The notes beneath the pieces are model-generated. The model worked only from the letters and a program-made list of their open reading frames with translations. It was not told the origin of the DNA and did not search any database. Made by a program: the position numbers and the translations under genes. Positions 1-9,658 of a DNA stretch of 64,000 bases are shown in pieces. Source of the stretch: Aristolochia californica (lineage: Eukaryota > Streptophyta > Magnoliopsida > Piperales > Aristolochiaceae); contig JARWKL010000016.1 in the NCBI GenBank assembly GCA_029961685.1, forward strand, positions 1,927,001 through 1,991,000. Reading direction: 5' to 3'. Every line of letters starts with the position of its first letter. Position 1 is the first letter of the stretch.

Positions 1-320
1 TGTCCACATATACAGTGGACCGGTCAAAGTTTGGTAGTTTTGTAAATATTTTGTGGTCTTCGTTATTGTTATAAATAAGTTATTTTTAATGGTATTTTGG
101 TAAAATTCCCTAATCTAAATGAGGAAATTTAAAACTCGTAGAATCTGTTTCCTATCGAAGCAATTTATTACAGATATACAAAGTGGAGATCTGCTACAGC
201 ATCATTTGCATGGTGGCGGATACACGTAAGAAGTTTATGTAGAGTCAACAATCTTTTTACATAAAAAATAACAAACAAGAATTTGATTCGTTTAAGCAAC
301 TAATCAACTTTGAACTTGGA
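1..320. repeat. Repeat-family D end plus 3' flank of the first RING gene
   Basis: Bases 1-112 match the end of a repeat seen again at about 25110-25220, 37960-38070 and 63540-63635 (a block containing GGTCAAAGTT and ending in a 'ttttggtaaa' stretch). Bases 113-320 are the downstream flank of the RING gene on the minus strand; the same flank follows the RING copies near 14.4, 24.0, 28.7, 54.3 and 62.4 kb. No coding potential is seen. Confidence 0.6.
164..169 (-). terminator. Candidate polyadenylation signal AATAAA
   Basis: TTTATT on the plus strand reads AATAAA on the minus strand about 150 nt after the stop of the RING gene at 321-1022. The same hexamer lies at a similar distance after the other intact copies. 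Confidence 0.4.
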
Positions 321-1022
321 TCATGGGAGTCGGAGGGAGGATCTGCAGAGAGGACATGTAGTCGCTATGCTCAACCAAGGAAGGAGGCAGTCAGTGTGGA
401 AAAGATGAGAGCATGGAGACTCCGTCACCGCCTTGGTCGATCCTCCAAATTCTTCGAAACAAACCGCGCAGGTCTCTCCGACAGCTATCTCGCTGAGCTC
501 CTTCAACTTCATGTTCTGGCCGACAGAAGGCTCTTCTAGTGGCGGCATTGACTCAGGGACTGCGGGAAGCAGTGGCGGAAAGTCGATTTCGATCCTCTCA
601 CGCACGTCAACCGTGACATCCAACCTCGTACACCCATACCTCAACGCGATCTGCGCCCAATCAGCTCCAAGAATATGGAGATGTGAGAGGAGTTGCGCGT
701 AGGCCTCGGAGCTGAAGGAGAAGTGGTGCAGTATTCTGGAGGCCACATTCTGCCAGCAACTCCGATCGAACAATAAGGGAAGCGGCAGACGAAAGCTCAT
801 AGCCGGTGTAAGGAAAGTAACTTGTTCAACAGGGGCTCCCTCCGGCATATAGAAGAACTTGCGTCGATGGCAGATTGAGATGACCGCCGTGGGAGCGTAG
901 ACTGGGGCTCGGCAAGAAGGGTTAAAAGTGATTGCAAAAGAGACAGGTTGTTCTGGGGGAACTACGGGAGTATTATTAAGGGGAGAAGCAGCTCCAGGGA
1001 AAGTCGAGGGGTGATTAGCCAT
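321..1022 (-). CDS. RING-H2 finger protein (copy RING1), probable E3 ubiquitin ligase
   Basis: An intronless gene of 233 codons. The start was chosen at MANHP because all paralogues begin there; the open frame extends upstream, but that stretch contains the TATA box and is 5' leader. Residues about 185-226 form a RING-H2 finger with all eight ligands (CAVC, 15 residues, C-S-H-L-F-H-T-D-C, 10 residues, CPLC) and the conserved Trp of the LPW motif after the sixth ligand. RING-H2 proteins bind an E2 conjugating enzyme and pass ubiquitin to a substrate. The 180 residues before the finger hold a conserved block (HAPTAVISI-type strand, CHRRKFF, WQN, DWA) that I do not recognise. There is no signal peptide or membrane span, so a cytosolic or nuclear protein is inferred. 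It diverges more from the other intact copies than they do from each other. It lies head-to-tail behind the broken copy at 1494-2215. Confidence 0.85.
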   Translation of the reverse strand: MANHPSTFPGAASPLNNTPVVPPEQPVSFAITFNPSCRAPVYAPTAVISICHRRKFFYMPEGAPVEQVTFLTPAMSFRLPLPLLFDRSCWQNVASRILHHFSFSSEAYAQLLSHLHILGADWAQIALRYGCTRLDVTVDVRERIEIDFPPLLPAVPESMPPLEEPSVGQNMKLKELSEIAVGETCAVCFEEFGGSTKAVTESPCSHLFHTDCLLPWLSIATTCPLCRSSLRLP

Positions 1023-1430
1023 GAATGCCAGTGTGAAGAAGAGGAACGAGCAGTGGAGTGGAAGAAGAGGGACGAGAGTAGTGGAGTGGAGTGAGACTGG
1101 GGAAGCGTATTTATAGGCGAAGACGATTTTCAACCGCGGAGTGAGTTTCCTAACTGAGACGAGGCATATGAGTAGGTTTTTAATTGAAATTGCTATCCTG
1201 CGACTTTCCCAAAATGGAAATGAGTCCTTCCGCGAAGTTGGTTAGTTTCTCGGTTAACCGAATTGGATAAGCGGAAGAGATTCAAGCGTTAAATGACTTT
1301 TTCTTAACAGTAATCAGCTTTCAATTTAACTTACTATTCTCTAACTTTCCCAAAATAAAAACGATCTTCGATATCTTGAATTTTGCCGTTAATCGTGTCT
1401 GTTAACTTTTACCAATCAAATTACTTTTTA
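1023..1430 (-). promoter_or_regulatory. Promoter region of RING1 (type A)
   Basis: The minus-strand sequence upstream of RING1 matches the regions upstream of the RING copies at 13669 and 53608, over the TATA box and about 250-300 bp beyond it. The 5' leader lies between the TATA box and the ATG at 1022. Confidence 0.6.
1108..1115 (-). promoter_or_regulatory. TATA box of RING1
   Basis: TATAAATA on the minus strand in the context CGCC-TATAAATA-CGCTTCCCC, about 85 bp upstream of the ATG. It is conserved at 13602-13609 and 53541-53548. Confidence 0.7.
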
Positions 1431-1493
1431 TTGAGGCAAAATAGTAAACAAGACTTTGATTCCTCTAATCAACTAATCGACTTTGAACTTGGA

Positions 1494-2215
1494 TCATGAG
1501 AGTCGGAGGGAGGATCTGCAGAGAGGACACGTAGTCGCTCTGCTCAACCAAGGAAGGAAGCAGTCTGTGCGAAAGAGATGAGAGCAGGGAGTCTCCGTCA
1601 CCACCTTCATCGATTCTCTGAATTCTTCCAAACAAACCGCGCACGTCTCTCCCCGTGCTATCTCGCTCAGTTCCCTCAACTTCATCTCCTGGCCAACAGA
1701 AACCTCTTCTGCTGGCGACATCGACTCAGGGTTCATTAATGTGGAAGGCACTAGGGGAGTGTACTGGACTTCGCTCCCCTCATCTACGTCAAGCGTCACA
1801 TCCAACCTCGTACACCAAACCTGAACGCGACCTTCGCCCAACAAGCTGCAAGATTATGGACATGTGAAAGAAGGAGGGCATGGGCGTCCGAACTGAAGTC
1901 GAAGTGGGACAGCATTCCAGAGGCCGTCTGCTGCCAGAGACTCGGAAGGAGCAATAAAGATAGGGGCACCGGGAAGCGCTTGGGCGGTGTAATGGAAGTA
2001 AATTCTTCAACATGGGTCCACTCCGGCATAGGTCGCAGCAAGAAGTACTTCTGTCGATGGCGGATTGAGATGACGGCCGTGGGAGCGTGGGCTGGGGCAA
2101 GGCACGAAGGGTTAAAAGTGATATTAAAAGAAGGAAGCCGGCCTGGTGGAAATGCCGGAGTAGTGATGAATGGAACAGGAGGAGCTCCATTGAAACTCGC
2201 CCGGTGATTAGACAT
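1494..2215 (-). pseudogene. RING-H2 pseudogene (copy RING2), frameshifted
   Basis: Starts at ATG 2215 (MSNHRAS) and aligns with the intact paralogues throughout, but the frame breaks near 1813-1816. There the plus strand reads CACCAAAC where intact copies read CACCCATAC, a one-base deletion, and the first frame ends at about 1796. The second frame carries the RING domain to the usual end. In the finger the fifth zinc ligand is changed: C-S-H-L-F-R-T-D-C instead of C-S-H-L-F-H-T-D-C. The upstream TATA position (2306-2322) reads like TACAAAAT rather than TATAAATA. Three independent defects argue for real decay, not a base-call error. It is the most divergent member and stands head to head with the SPB1 pseudogene at 2650. 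Confidence 0.85.
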
Positions 2216-2649
2216 GAATTGTAGTGAAGAGGAAGGAGCGAAGAGTAGAGCAGTGCATTGGAGTGGAGTGAGCCAGAAGCAGAAGCAGAAGCAGAAGCAG
2301 AAGGGTTTTAATTTTGTAGGCGTAATCAGTTTTCCTAAACGAGAGTCAGCTTTCAATTTCACAATTGCTATTCTACGACTTTCCAAAAAACAACACACAC
2401 GAAACTTCAGACTTTTTGGAATTGACATTCTTGCCCTTCCCCTCCTCGTGAGTGAGAAGAGGGCTCCCCCCTGCCCGTTTCCCTTGTCACGCAGGGTGAA
2501 GTTCCTGATGTCAGTTCTCATGGAGGAAGGTCTACTACTGACCTCCTTTTCTCTTCTCCCGAGAGCGCAGATGTTGAGAACCGTGAACCGAGAGCAGGCA
2601 CAGTAGTCACTTTTTTTACCTGTTTTGTTTAAGGTTTAAAAGATAGACA
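2216..2649. promoter_or_regulatory. Intergenic region between divergent RING2 and SPB1 copies
   Basis: A 434-bp spacer between the ATG of RING2 (-) and the first SPB1-like codon (+). It holds the RING2 leader with a GAAGCA microsatellite, a degenerate TATA position at 2306-2322, and the SPB1 5' flank (2430-2640). The spacer reappears at 45709-46085. Its SPB1-proximal half appears in reverse orientation, partly duplicated, at 22650-23030 and 61150-61500. It may have been a shared bidirectional promoter in the ancestral pair. Confidence 0.5.
2275..2304. repeat. Microsatellite (AGAAGC)5
   Basis: Five tandem AGAAGC hexamers in the leader of RING2. The same array is present near 45772-45799 in the second copy. 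Confidence 0.8.
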
Positions 2650-5600
2650 AAAGAAAAGGCAAAAGGAAAGCATCGTTTGGATAAATTCTATCACTTGGCA
2701 AAGGAGCAAGGTTATCGCTCTCGAGCGGCATTCAAGCTCCTCCAACTGGATGCCAAGTTCCAGTTCCTCCCTTCCTCCCGCTCTGTTCTAGACCCATGTG
2801 CAGCCCCCGGAAGCTGAATGCAAGTCGTCGTAAGTCATGTTCCTGTTGGCAGCTTTGTTCTTGGAGTTGATCTTGTTCCCATTCGCCCCTTTCCTGGTGC
2901 GCTCTCTTTGACAGAAGGGCTGTCGTGCTTCGATGTTGTCCTCCGTGATGATGGGCCAGTCTGCTCTTGTAATTGATTCTGTTAAGCTTGCTGTCGATTT
3001 CTTGCTCCCTAAGGGTACATTCCTTACAAAGGTAGCTTTCCGTTCAGTTTTTGAGTTATATGCTCTGCCAGGAAAATTTTATTTTTTCTTCCCTAAAGTA
3101 GGACTTCTCTAATTCTGTATTTCATAAATTCAACAGCTTGATAGCTTTGAATTGCATGTTTTCAATTTTTTTTCTTTGATCTATGGTGTAATTTCTCTAT
3201 TTGATATGTTGTGTTTGGTTTTTAGGTCGCAGGACTACAGTGCCATTCTCTATTGTCTCAAGCAGGTATCACTTTTATTTTTTTTAATTGTTCAGATTGA
3301 AATGTTTTTAGGCAGCTCCCTCGCGCAATTGTAGCCAAAAGTTTTCCTTGATTGCTTGTTATTCCCACTCTAGCTTACATGATGGGAAACTGCTTCTTCT
3401 GGGGAGCTGCAACAGATGGAGCCTAAATTCTTTGTGGATGCTCTATGTTTCTAGAAAGCTTAACTGGCTTGACTTAAAATTTCAAACGCAGTTGATTGAG
3501 AGACTTGAGGTCACAAAACCTGTTGCTAGTCGATCAACAAGTGAGCTGAAATCTTTGTTGTCGGTCTAAAATACAAGGCTCCTCCCACGATAGACCCTCG
3601 TCTGCTTGATATGATTGATTTCAAAGAGCCATAGAACCACCCAAGGTATACTATTTTAGAGATGTTAGATGTCCAGTTCACTTACTATGTTATTAAGTTA
3701 TTTAAATTTTTTCCCTTCCCGTTTTGATACTGTACCTTACTGATTGATTGCTTATTGCAGGTTGTGGATGTTCTGAGAGGTTCAATGCAAAAGAGAGATC
3801 GTGAAGGGCTAGATCACATGTGTTGGTGTTGGTCCATAGGATAGCTTGAGAACAGCTTCATCTATTAACCTAATAAAGATATCAGCAAGCATAGTTCTGA
3901 GTGCTGTTAACAATATTAAATTGCAGTTACGAGGATGGAAATACAAGTTTGAGGAAGGTGTGCCTGGCTTCAGATTTTGTGTGGTCAAAGTCACCCTTGG
4001 ATGTTAAGGGGTCTGTGACTTCTATCTCCTTCAACCATCCTGCTTGTTTACCTGTCGGAGATCATGCATTAATAACAGAGGTGGTAATTCTACTTTCAAT
4101 CTGCTTGCATTGGTCGGCTACGTTTTGTAGTTCCCTTATGTTTGTGGCAAGGTGTTAGGTTGAAAAGAAAAACCAGACAAGTGGGCTTGCAAACAAATTC
4201 TCAAATGTGGGTTCTACCTGATTCTGCTGCAGATTCAAACCCTGTGTGATGATCTGCGTGTTTTTGCAGAAGCAGGATTTCAAACATCTGCTGAAGTCGG
4301 TTATGCCATTTTTTTACTCATGCTTGATAATTGCCATTGGTGATAAGGAATTGTGGTAGTTTACAGTTGTATTATGCTGTCTTTCTGTGTTATTTGTCAT
4401 TAATCTTTTTTCGTTTTGGGAACATGTCTTCTATCTTCCAAATGATGTATCAGAAATTATTATTTTGTCAATAAACATAAATCAGATATGTTATGGAGGC
4501 ATTCTCAAAAACGAAAATCTGTTGGGGAGATCCAATTCAAAAAAAAATCTGTTAGGGAGAATATGATTTCGTTTTTTGTATCGTCATCAATTGTAAACTT
4601 GCTTGAGTCTTATCCCCACTTACGTGCTTGTTTTCTCTTGTCATTTCTGAAGATGGCAGATGCATATGAGATGTCTGTTGCTTGTTTAGTCGAAACTCTA
4701 TTGGCTTGTTAAGTTGTAAACAATTATTGTGAGCTGATAAAAAAACCCAATTGATGTTGCTTAGCATGAGAGAATTATTTTACCAGTTTGAGTCACAATG
4801 CTAAACATAACATTTTTTTTTCTTTAAATTTCTCATGTAGGATGGCGATATGATGAGTCCTGATGAATTTGATGATTCCGACAAAGATGATGTAAATGAT
4901 GAAGCAAATCTACTCATGGTGCCAACGAGAAGCATCCTACCCAAGAGCAGATTATGGAGAAGTGGTTTAGTCACACTGTATTTGCTGAAGAGGCAGAATA
5001 CACTTTTGGAAATAACAAGATGGAGGATGAAGAGGATGATATGCCTGATGGGAAAGTCATTATAGCAAAAAGACCAGAGGAAGCTGTAGCCCGTACTAAA
5101 GATCTGAACCTCTCAGATTCTCGGGTCTCAAATTCGAAGGATTTTGAGATAGTTCCTGCTATAGCTACTGACTCGAGTGATGGTTCATCATCTTCAACAT
5201 CCAATTAATCAGAGCTGGATGATGATGCCAAAGCACAGATATTATGCAAAGAAAATGCTCAGGAAAAAGCAGAGGGAACAAATAGTTGATGACGCATACA
5301 GCAAATACATGTTAGATGATGTAGGGCTGCCAACGTGGTTTGTAGATGAGGAGACGAAGCACCGACAACCCATGAAACCTGTTTCTTATAAAGGAGGAGA
5401 TAGCTGCTGCTGTGGCCCAGTTTAGGGAGATTGATACTCGCTCTGCCAAGAAAGTGGCTTAAGCTGAGGCTCGGAAGGAGTGAGTTGCCATGAGGAATCT
5501 TGAAAAAGTTCGCCAGAAGGCCAATGCCATATCTGAGCAGGCTGACATGTCTGACCGCTCCAAGGCTAAAATGATTGAATGCCTTTATAAGAAGACAATG

Positions 5601-5826
5601 CCAAAGAAACCTTGAAAAGAGCTTGTGGTGGCCAAGAAATGGGTCCAATTGAGGGCAGGCAAAGGCATGGTGCTTGTGGATTGGAGGATGAAGAAGGGTT
5701 CCAGGGCGCATGGATCAGGTAATCTAGGTAAAGGTAAGGGGAAAAATGCAAAAAAAAAAAAAATCTGCCAAGGTGGGTTAAAAAGGAGAAGGACCAGTGA
5801 ATGGAAACGAATCAAGGAAGACTAAG
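2650..5826 (+). pseudogene. SPB1: SPB1-like rRNA methyltransferase pseudogene (copy S1), with introns
   Basis: SPB1/FtsJ3 is a nucleolar SAM-dependent 2'-O-ribose methyltransferase of pre-rRNA with a large C-terminal domain for 60S assembly. The match runs from the N-terminal GKHRLDK and [17 protein letters not shown] motifs to C-terminal blocks (MSPDEFDDSDKDD, LRKKQREQIVDD, NLEKVRQKANAISEQAD) and a lysine-rich tail. Recognisable introns start at 3032 (GTAGC) and 3266 (GTATC), and acceptor-like CAG sites occur at 3491 and about 3760. It is dead: AAA replaces the start ATG; the SAM-binding motif VLDxCAAPGGW ends in GS-stop (TGA 2814-2816); part of exon 1 is deleted; a 7-bp deletion near 4925 shifts the frame; there are several stops near 5460-5620. 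About 1.3-1.4 kb of middle exons found in the minus-strand copies is missing. Confidence 0.85.
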
Positions 5827-6340
5827 ACGGATGTTTAACATGCGAAAGTCTGTATTGATGTATGCTTCATGTTGATGAATATTCGTGGGGTGTTACTACT
5901 GTCCGGCGTTCTTTACTCCTACAAGTAGGGCTCTCTACTACAGGTTTATTTTCTTATACTAGAGTGATCAGGGGTTCCATTTTTTCTCTTTCTTTTTTAT
6001 GGAAACATGAAATTTCTTAGAGAGAAGTAAGGAGGAAGTTTAGAGAGTATTTTGGTGAGCAAATCATAGAGAGTGTGTATTGAGTTAAACCATTGATAGT
6101 TGAGGAGAGACTATTTATTAAAAGCAAAAAGGTGGTATGTACCTTAGAATATGTACCTCTAGGTGGACCCAATCTTCTATTTTGACATCTTATTTGAATG
6201 GAATGGCTTAAAAAATGAATTTATCCTCCTTCCTTCTAAGCCCTTCAAAGTCGAAGGAACTTCTGAGCGTGGAGTAATTGAACTTGTGGAATTTGATTTT
6301 CAAATCTTCTATTATTGTCTAGCCATCGTTTGTGAACTTG
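5827..6340 (+). other. 3' flank of SPB1 copy S1
   Basis: A non-coding region matching 18690-19140 on the opposite strand, which follows SPB1 copy S2. It therefore belongs to the ancestral SPB1 3' end (3' UTR plus flank) and was duplicated with it. Short reading frames here are not gene-like. Confidence 0.6.
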
Positions 6341-6650
6341 CTCCCCCCCTAAAGGAAAAAAAATTATCGTCATTTCCCTTTCTCCTCTCTCTCCCTTGGC
6401 CTTCGTCTCCCGACGATTTTTTTTGCCCCATCTTCTTCCTCTCGTCTTCGTTCTCTCTGCTTTCTCTCGTCATCACTCTTTTTCGCTCTTAACTTTCTCT
6501 GGTCATTGCTTGTCGCCCCATCTTCTTCTTCTCTTCTACGCATCTCCTCTCTGTGTCTCTCTCGGCCTCACTCTCTCATCTCTCTCTCTTTTTTTTCAAT
6601 TAATTTAGTGTTGTATTTGATTTAATTTTAATTTCTGTGCATAATTTATC
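6341..6650. other. Pyrimidine-rich, non-coding stretch
   Basis: A CT-rich region (CCCCCCCT at about 6343, then TCTCTC runs to about 6600). It resembles the CT-rich stretches at 8270-8480 and 25740-26160, which also border AT-rich transposon-like DNA. No gene is seen. Confidence 0.4.
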
Positions 6651-6659
6651 TAGATTGTG

Positions 6660-6940
6660 GCCTAATTGTGGGATTTAGGGTTAGGGTTTCTGGGATTTAG
6701 GGTTCAATTTCGTCTTGATAGGGTTTAATTTTGGGATTAGAGTTGGGGTTTGGGACTTTTAGGGTTTTAAGGTCTAGGATTTTGTCTTTAGGTCTGAAAT
6801 TAGGGTTTATGGTTTTTTTTTTAAAAAATAGGGTTCTCGGTTTTTGGGGTGATAATGTTTTAAGGGCTTAGGGTTTAGTGTTTGGGGCTTTTAGGGGTTT
6901 AAGGTCTAGGGTTTATGGTTTGGGGTTTTTAGGGAAAGAT
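6660..6940 (+). repeat. Degenerate telomere-like GGGTTTAGGG-rich stretch
   Basis: Repeated GGGTTTAGGG, TTTAGGGTT and GGGTTTT words (for example 6671-6715 and 6865-6935) resemble the plant telomere unit TTTAGGG but are irregular. Only its last 70 bp reappear in copy 2 (46787-46855). It may be a short interstitial telomere-like tract, or an intron or leader of the transposase remnant that follows. Confidence 0.45.
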
Positions 6941-7134
6941 GATGATTCAAACGATGAGCTTGGTGGAGGGGGTGATGAGGTCCAATTAGCAGGTGTAAAT
7001 GAGGATGAAGACAGCGATGATCTTGGGGATGAAGGCAACCTATCAACAACCATGCGGAGGTGTTGTGTATTAGAATCCACTAGAGCCGCACAATTTCGAG
7101 ATGCCATAGCGACTAGCATGTGGAGTGATTATTA
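6940..7134 (+). pseudogene. PIF/Harbinger-type transposase C-terminal remnant
   Basis: The open frame carries an acidic stretch (KDDDSNDELGGGG, DEDSDDLGDE) followed by RAAQFRDAIATSMWSDY and a stop. An acidic tail ending in FRD-x-I-A-x-x-MW is typical of the C-terminus of plant PIF/Harbinger transposases. The catalytic DDE domain is absent here and upstream. The preceding base context (TTTTTAG before GGAAAG) could be a splice acceptor. A copy lies at 46855-47052, and related tails are at 16132-16284 and 56081-56224. Confidence 0.55.
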
Positions 7135-7289
7135 ATGGTTGTACTTTTTTGCTTTTGAACATGTATGTTGTCTTTCATATGTACTAAACTAGTAAGTTGA
7201 TGATTTTAAACGCACGAACTCGTTGATATATTCCAAGGCATAAACGTTTGCTTTTATCCTGTAAATTGAGGATAATTAGGAGTAACTCG

Positions 7290-7318
7290 GCTCATTTTGA
7301 AACATGTTTTTTTTTAAC

Positions 7319-7356
<38 letters not shown>

Positions 7357-8260
7357 TATTAAAAATTATTTAAACTATTCATTTTTATTTCATAAAATAT
7401 ATTATTAATTACGTAAAAAATTCATAGTATGTTATTAATAAAATAATTGTTTTTATTTATTCAGTTCAATTAAATAATTTATTCTTTAATTATATTCGCT
7501 TTTGTTATTTTATACTTTTTTTCACATGTTTAAAATTTATTCTAGTCACACGTAATTAGTATATTAATTTATAATCAATCGTAATAATTAATTACTTTAA
7601 TTATCCAATTGCTATAATTAATTAAACAAATGGTTTTGTGTTTTGTGTTAATATCTTATTAATTATTAATACGTAAAAATATATATTATGTTATCGATAA
7701 ATTAATATATTTATTTATTTATTATATATTTTTTATTACTGTATTAAAATAGTGATTTTTAATGTCATAATATATTTTATGTTATTAAAAAATTATGTAT
7801 TTATTATATTCACTTATGTTATTTTTAATTTTTTATTTTTTTAAATAGTTTATTCTAGTCACACGTAATGAGTATATTAATTTATAATAAACTATAATAA
7901 TTAATTGGTTTAATTATCCAATTAATTAAACCATTACTTTTTCATTTTGTGTTAATATATTATTAATTAATAATATGTAAAATATATATTATGTTATTGA
8001 TAAATTAATATACTTATTTATTTATTATGTATTTTTTTATTTTGTATTAAATAGTGAGTTTTAATGTTAAAATATATCTTATGTTATTACAAAATAATTT
8101 ATTTTTTTATTATATTCACTTATGTTATTTTTAACTTTTTTATATATTTTAAATAATTTATTCTAGTCACACGTAATTAGTATATTAATTTATAATAAAT
8201 TGTAATCATTAATCGGTTTAATTATACAATTGCTATAATTAATTAAACCATTAGGTTTAT
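7290..8260. repeat. AT-rich tandem repeat, about 310-bp period, three-plus units
   Basis: The block 'TCTAGTCACACGTAAT-AGTATATTAATTTATAAT' recurs at about 7541, 7853 and 8161, with the intervening sequence also repeated (TTTTGTGTTAATAT, TATGTTAT-GATAAATTAATATA). A partial unit starts near 7290. The array is duplicated at 47280-48200. No genes are present. Confidence 0.75.
7319..7356. repeat. Compound microsatellite (AT)n(GT)n
   Basis: About ten AT dinucleotides followed by about nine GT dinucleotides. The counterpart in copy 2 (about 47246-47280) has a different number of units. Confidence 0.85.
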
Positions 8261-8640
8261 TCTCGTCTTTGCACCCCCTTTGTCATCTTCATATCTCTTC
8301 CCGCTCTTCCTCTCTTCATCTCTCGGTCCTCTCTCCCGTCTCCGCGTCTCGAGGTTCTCTCTTGCCTCCGGTGGTCTCTCTACGTCTTAGAATAATCTCT
8401 TAGTTCTCGGCCCTTTGGGCCCTCTCTCTCACCTCTCGCCAAGACGCCTCTCGCCCTCTGTTTCCCTCTCTCTCGCCACTCTTGTCTCAAACTTCTTCCG
8501 ATTTCTCCATTTAGGGTTCGATTGCCCTAACTTCTACCTATTTCTCACATTGTCACTGCAAGCCAATAGGAACCACAATGCAGGGAGAAAATTTCACCTT
8601 ACGTTATCCTCGAAATATAAAAAGATCTTGATCAAATCTC
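8261..8640. other. Pyrimidine-rich non-coding stretch
   Basis: CT-rich DNA without a believable reading frame, leading into a long inverted repeat. The same sequence is found at 48201-48590. It could be the 5' part of an old element bounded by the AT-rich tandem repeat; nothing more can be supported. Confidence 0.35.
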
Positions 8641-8933
8641 TGGGTTATTAACCTGCTCTGATACCATGTAAACTTTCTTCAAAATCTTTCTTTCTTACTC
8701 GAAAATAATTTCACATACTTACATCCATATTTGTATACTAAAATTATAATTATTTAATTCTGGTCTATCGGATCTCCGAAGTTGAGTTATGGAGATCCGG
8801 TAGACCAGAATTAAATAACTGTAATTTTAGTATATAAATATGGACGTAAGTGTGTGAAATGGGATAAGAAAGAAAGATTTTACAAAAAAGTTTACATGGT
8901 ATCAGAGCGGGTTAATAACCCAGTTAACTTTCC
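8641..8933. repeat. Long inverted repeat (arms about 145 bp) with retrotransposon PBS-like ends
   Basis: Two arms (8641-8785 and 8788-8933) are reverse complements with few mismatches and almost no loop. The centre is GGTCTATCGGATCTCC / GGAGATCCGGTAGACC. Each outer end carries TGGTATCAGAGC (or its complement), the initiator-Met-tRNA primer-binding site used by many plant Copia retrotransposons, directly after TTTACA. So each arm looks like the end of an LTR plus PBS, joined tail to tail. It is duplicated at 48592-48880. Confidence 0.75.
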
Positions 8934-9534
8934 AAATCTATTAAATAACTTGAGTTAACAGGTTTTAAAGTCTTTGGATTTTCCATTTCAGTAGGGTTTA
9001 AGTTTGGGAGCAAGGGCTTTTAAAAGCTCATTCTTCTACAACCCTTTCTGTTCGGATTTTAACCATCATTGTGCCAAGTTTCCAGTGATATTGGCTATTA
9101 CTCATGTAGCTTGGTACTCAAAACAATATACCTTCAAGGATGGTACAATTTATTTGACAAGTATTATATGAAAAGTTTTAAATGTAGGTTAGATTGGAAC
9201 CAGATTAAAATTCTTGGGCTCATGCTCGATTCCAATTTTAGACTTGCGATTGAACTCGAGTTTGAAGTATTCAGATCAAACCCAACTCAAACATATTCAA
9301 GTTTGAGCTCCGCTCGACTCGATGCCACCCTTACTTTTTGTATGATTGATTTTAGTAGCATACTTTTAAACGACTTTGGTATTTGAATTATACATAGCAG
9401 AGATTCAATTACAGTTTCGGAGAAGAATCTTTAAAATTACCAGCTCTGAAGTAGTATTAAAGCAAATGTAGTTCTAGAGAAAACCCTAATCTTTCCTGTT
9501 CTCTTAATTTTCTAATTTTCTTCTCCTTTGCCAT
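8934..9534. other. Non-coding DNA shared with 48881-49482
   Basis: No gene is seen. Bases about 9187-9332 begin with TAGG and end in CCACCCTTA, with TCGAG/CTCGAC-rich edges, so this could be a small decayed hAT MITE; no clear target duplication was found. Confidence 0.3.
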
Positions 9535-9658
9535 TCAACGATTTTCACACCAAAATTTGCCATTTTCCAACTCGATCTGGTGTGAACTTGAAATTCAACA
9601 TATTTTCTTTGGTTTGCTTTGTGTCATCCCCATCGGATCTGTTGGCCATGGTTGGCAT
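9535..9658 (+). pseudogene. Repeated gene fragment F (unknown), truncated by a hAT insertion
   Basis: The block from CCATTCAACGATTTTCAC to GTTGGCAT recurs at 49483-49606 and in reverse at 27840-28010 and 39310-39460. In the longer reverse copies it continues into a short proline-rich reading (GITGEPPPPP). I do not recognise the source gene. Here it ends exactly where the hAT element begins. Confidence 0.35.

Noticed and set aside
1023..1133. N-terminal extension of RING1 (37 codons upstream of MANHP)
   Set aside because: It begins with TTG, contains the TATA box and leader, and has no counterpart in the paralogues; the start was placed at 1022.
2650..5826. S1 as a functional SPB1 gene
   Set aside because: No ATG, a stop in the SAM motif, missing exons, a 7-bp frameshift and several stops near the end.
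7290..8260. AT-rich 310-bp repeat as a centromeric satellite
   Set aside because: Only three to four diverged units per array and always tied to the same flanks; no megabase-type array is visible.
8415..8651. 78-codon Ser/Leu-rich plus-strand frame
   Set aside because: CT-rich low-complexity DNA; it runs into the inverted repeat and is not conserved in frame with 48348-48599 beyond nucleotide identity.
8900..8912. TGGTATCAGAGC as part of a tRNA gene
   Set aside because: No cloverleaf could be folded around it; it is complementary to the tRNA-Met 3' end as a retrotransposon primer site, in an inverted-repeat context.
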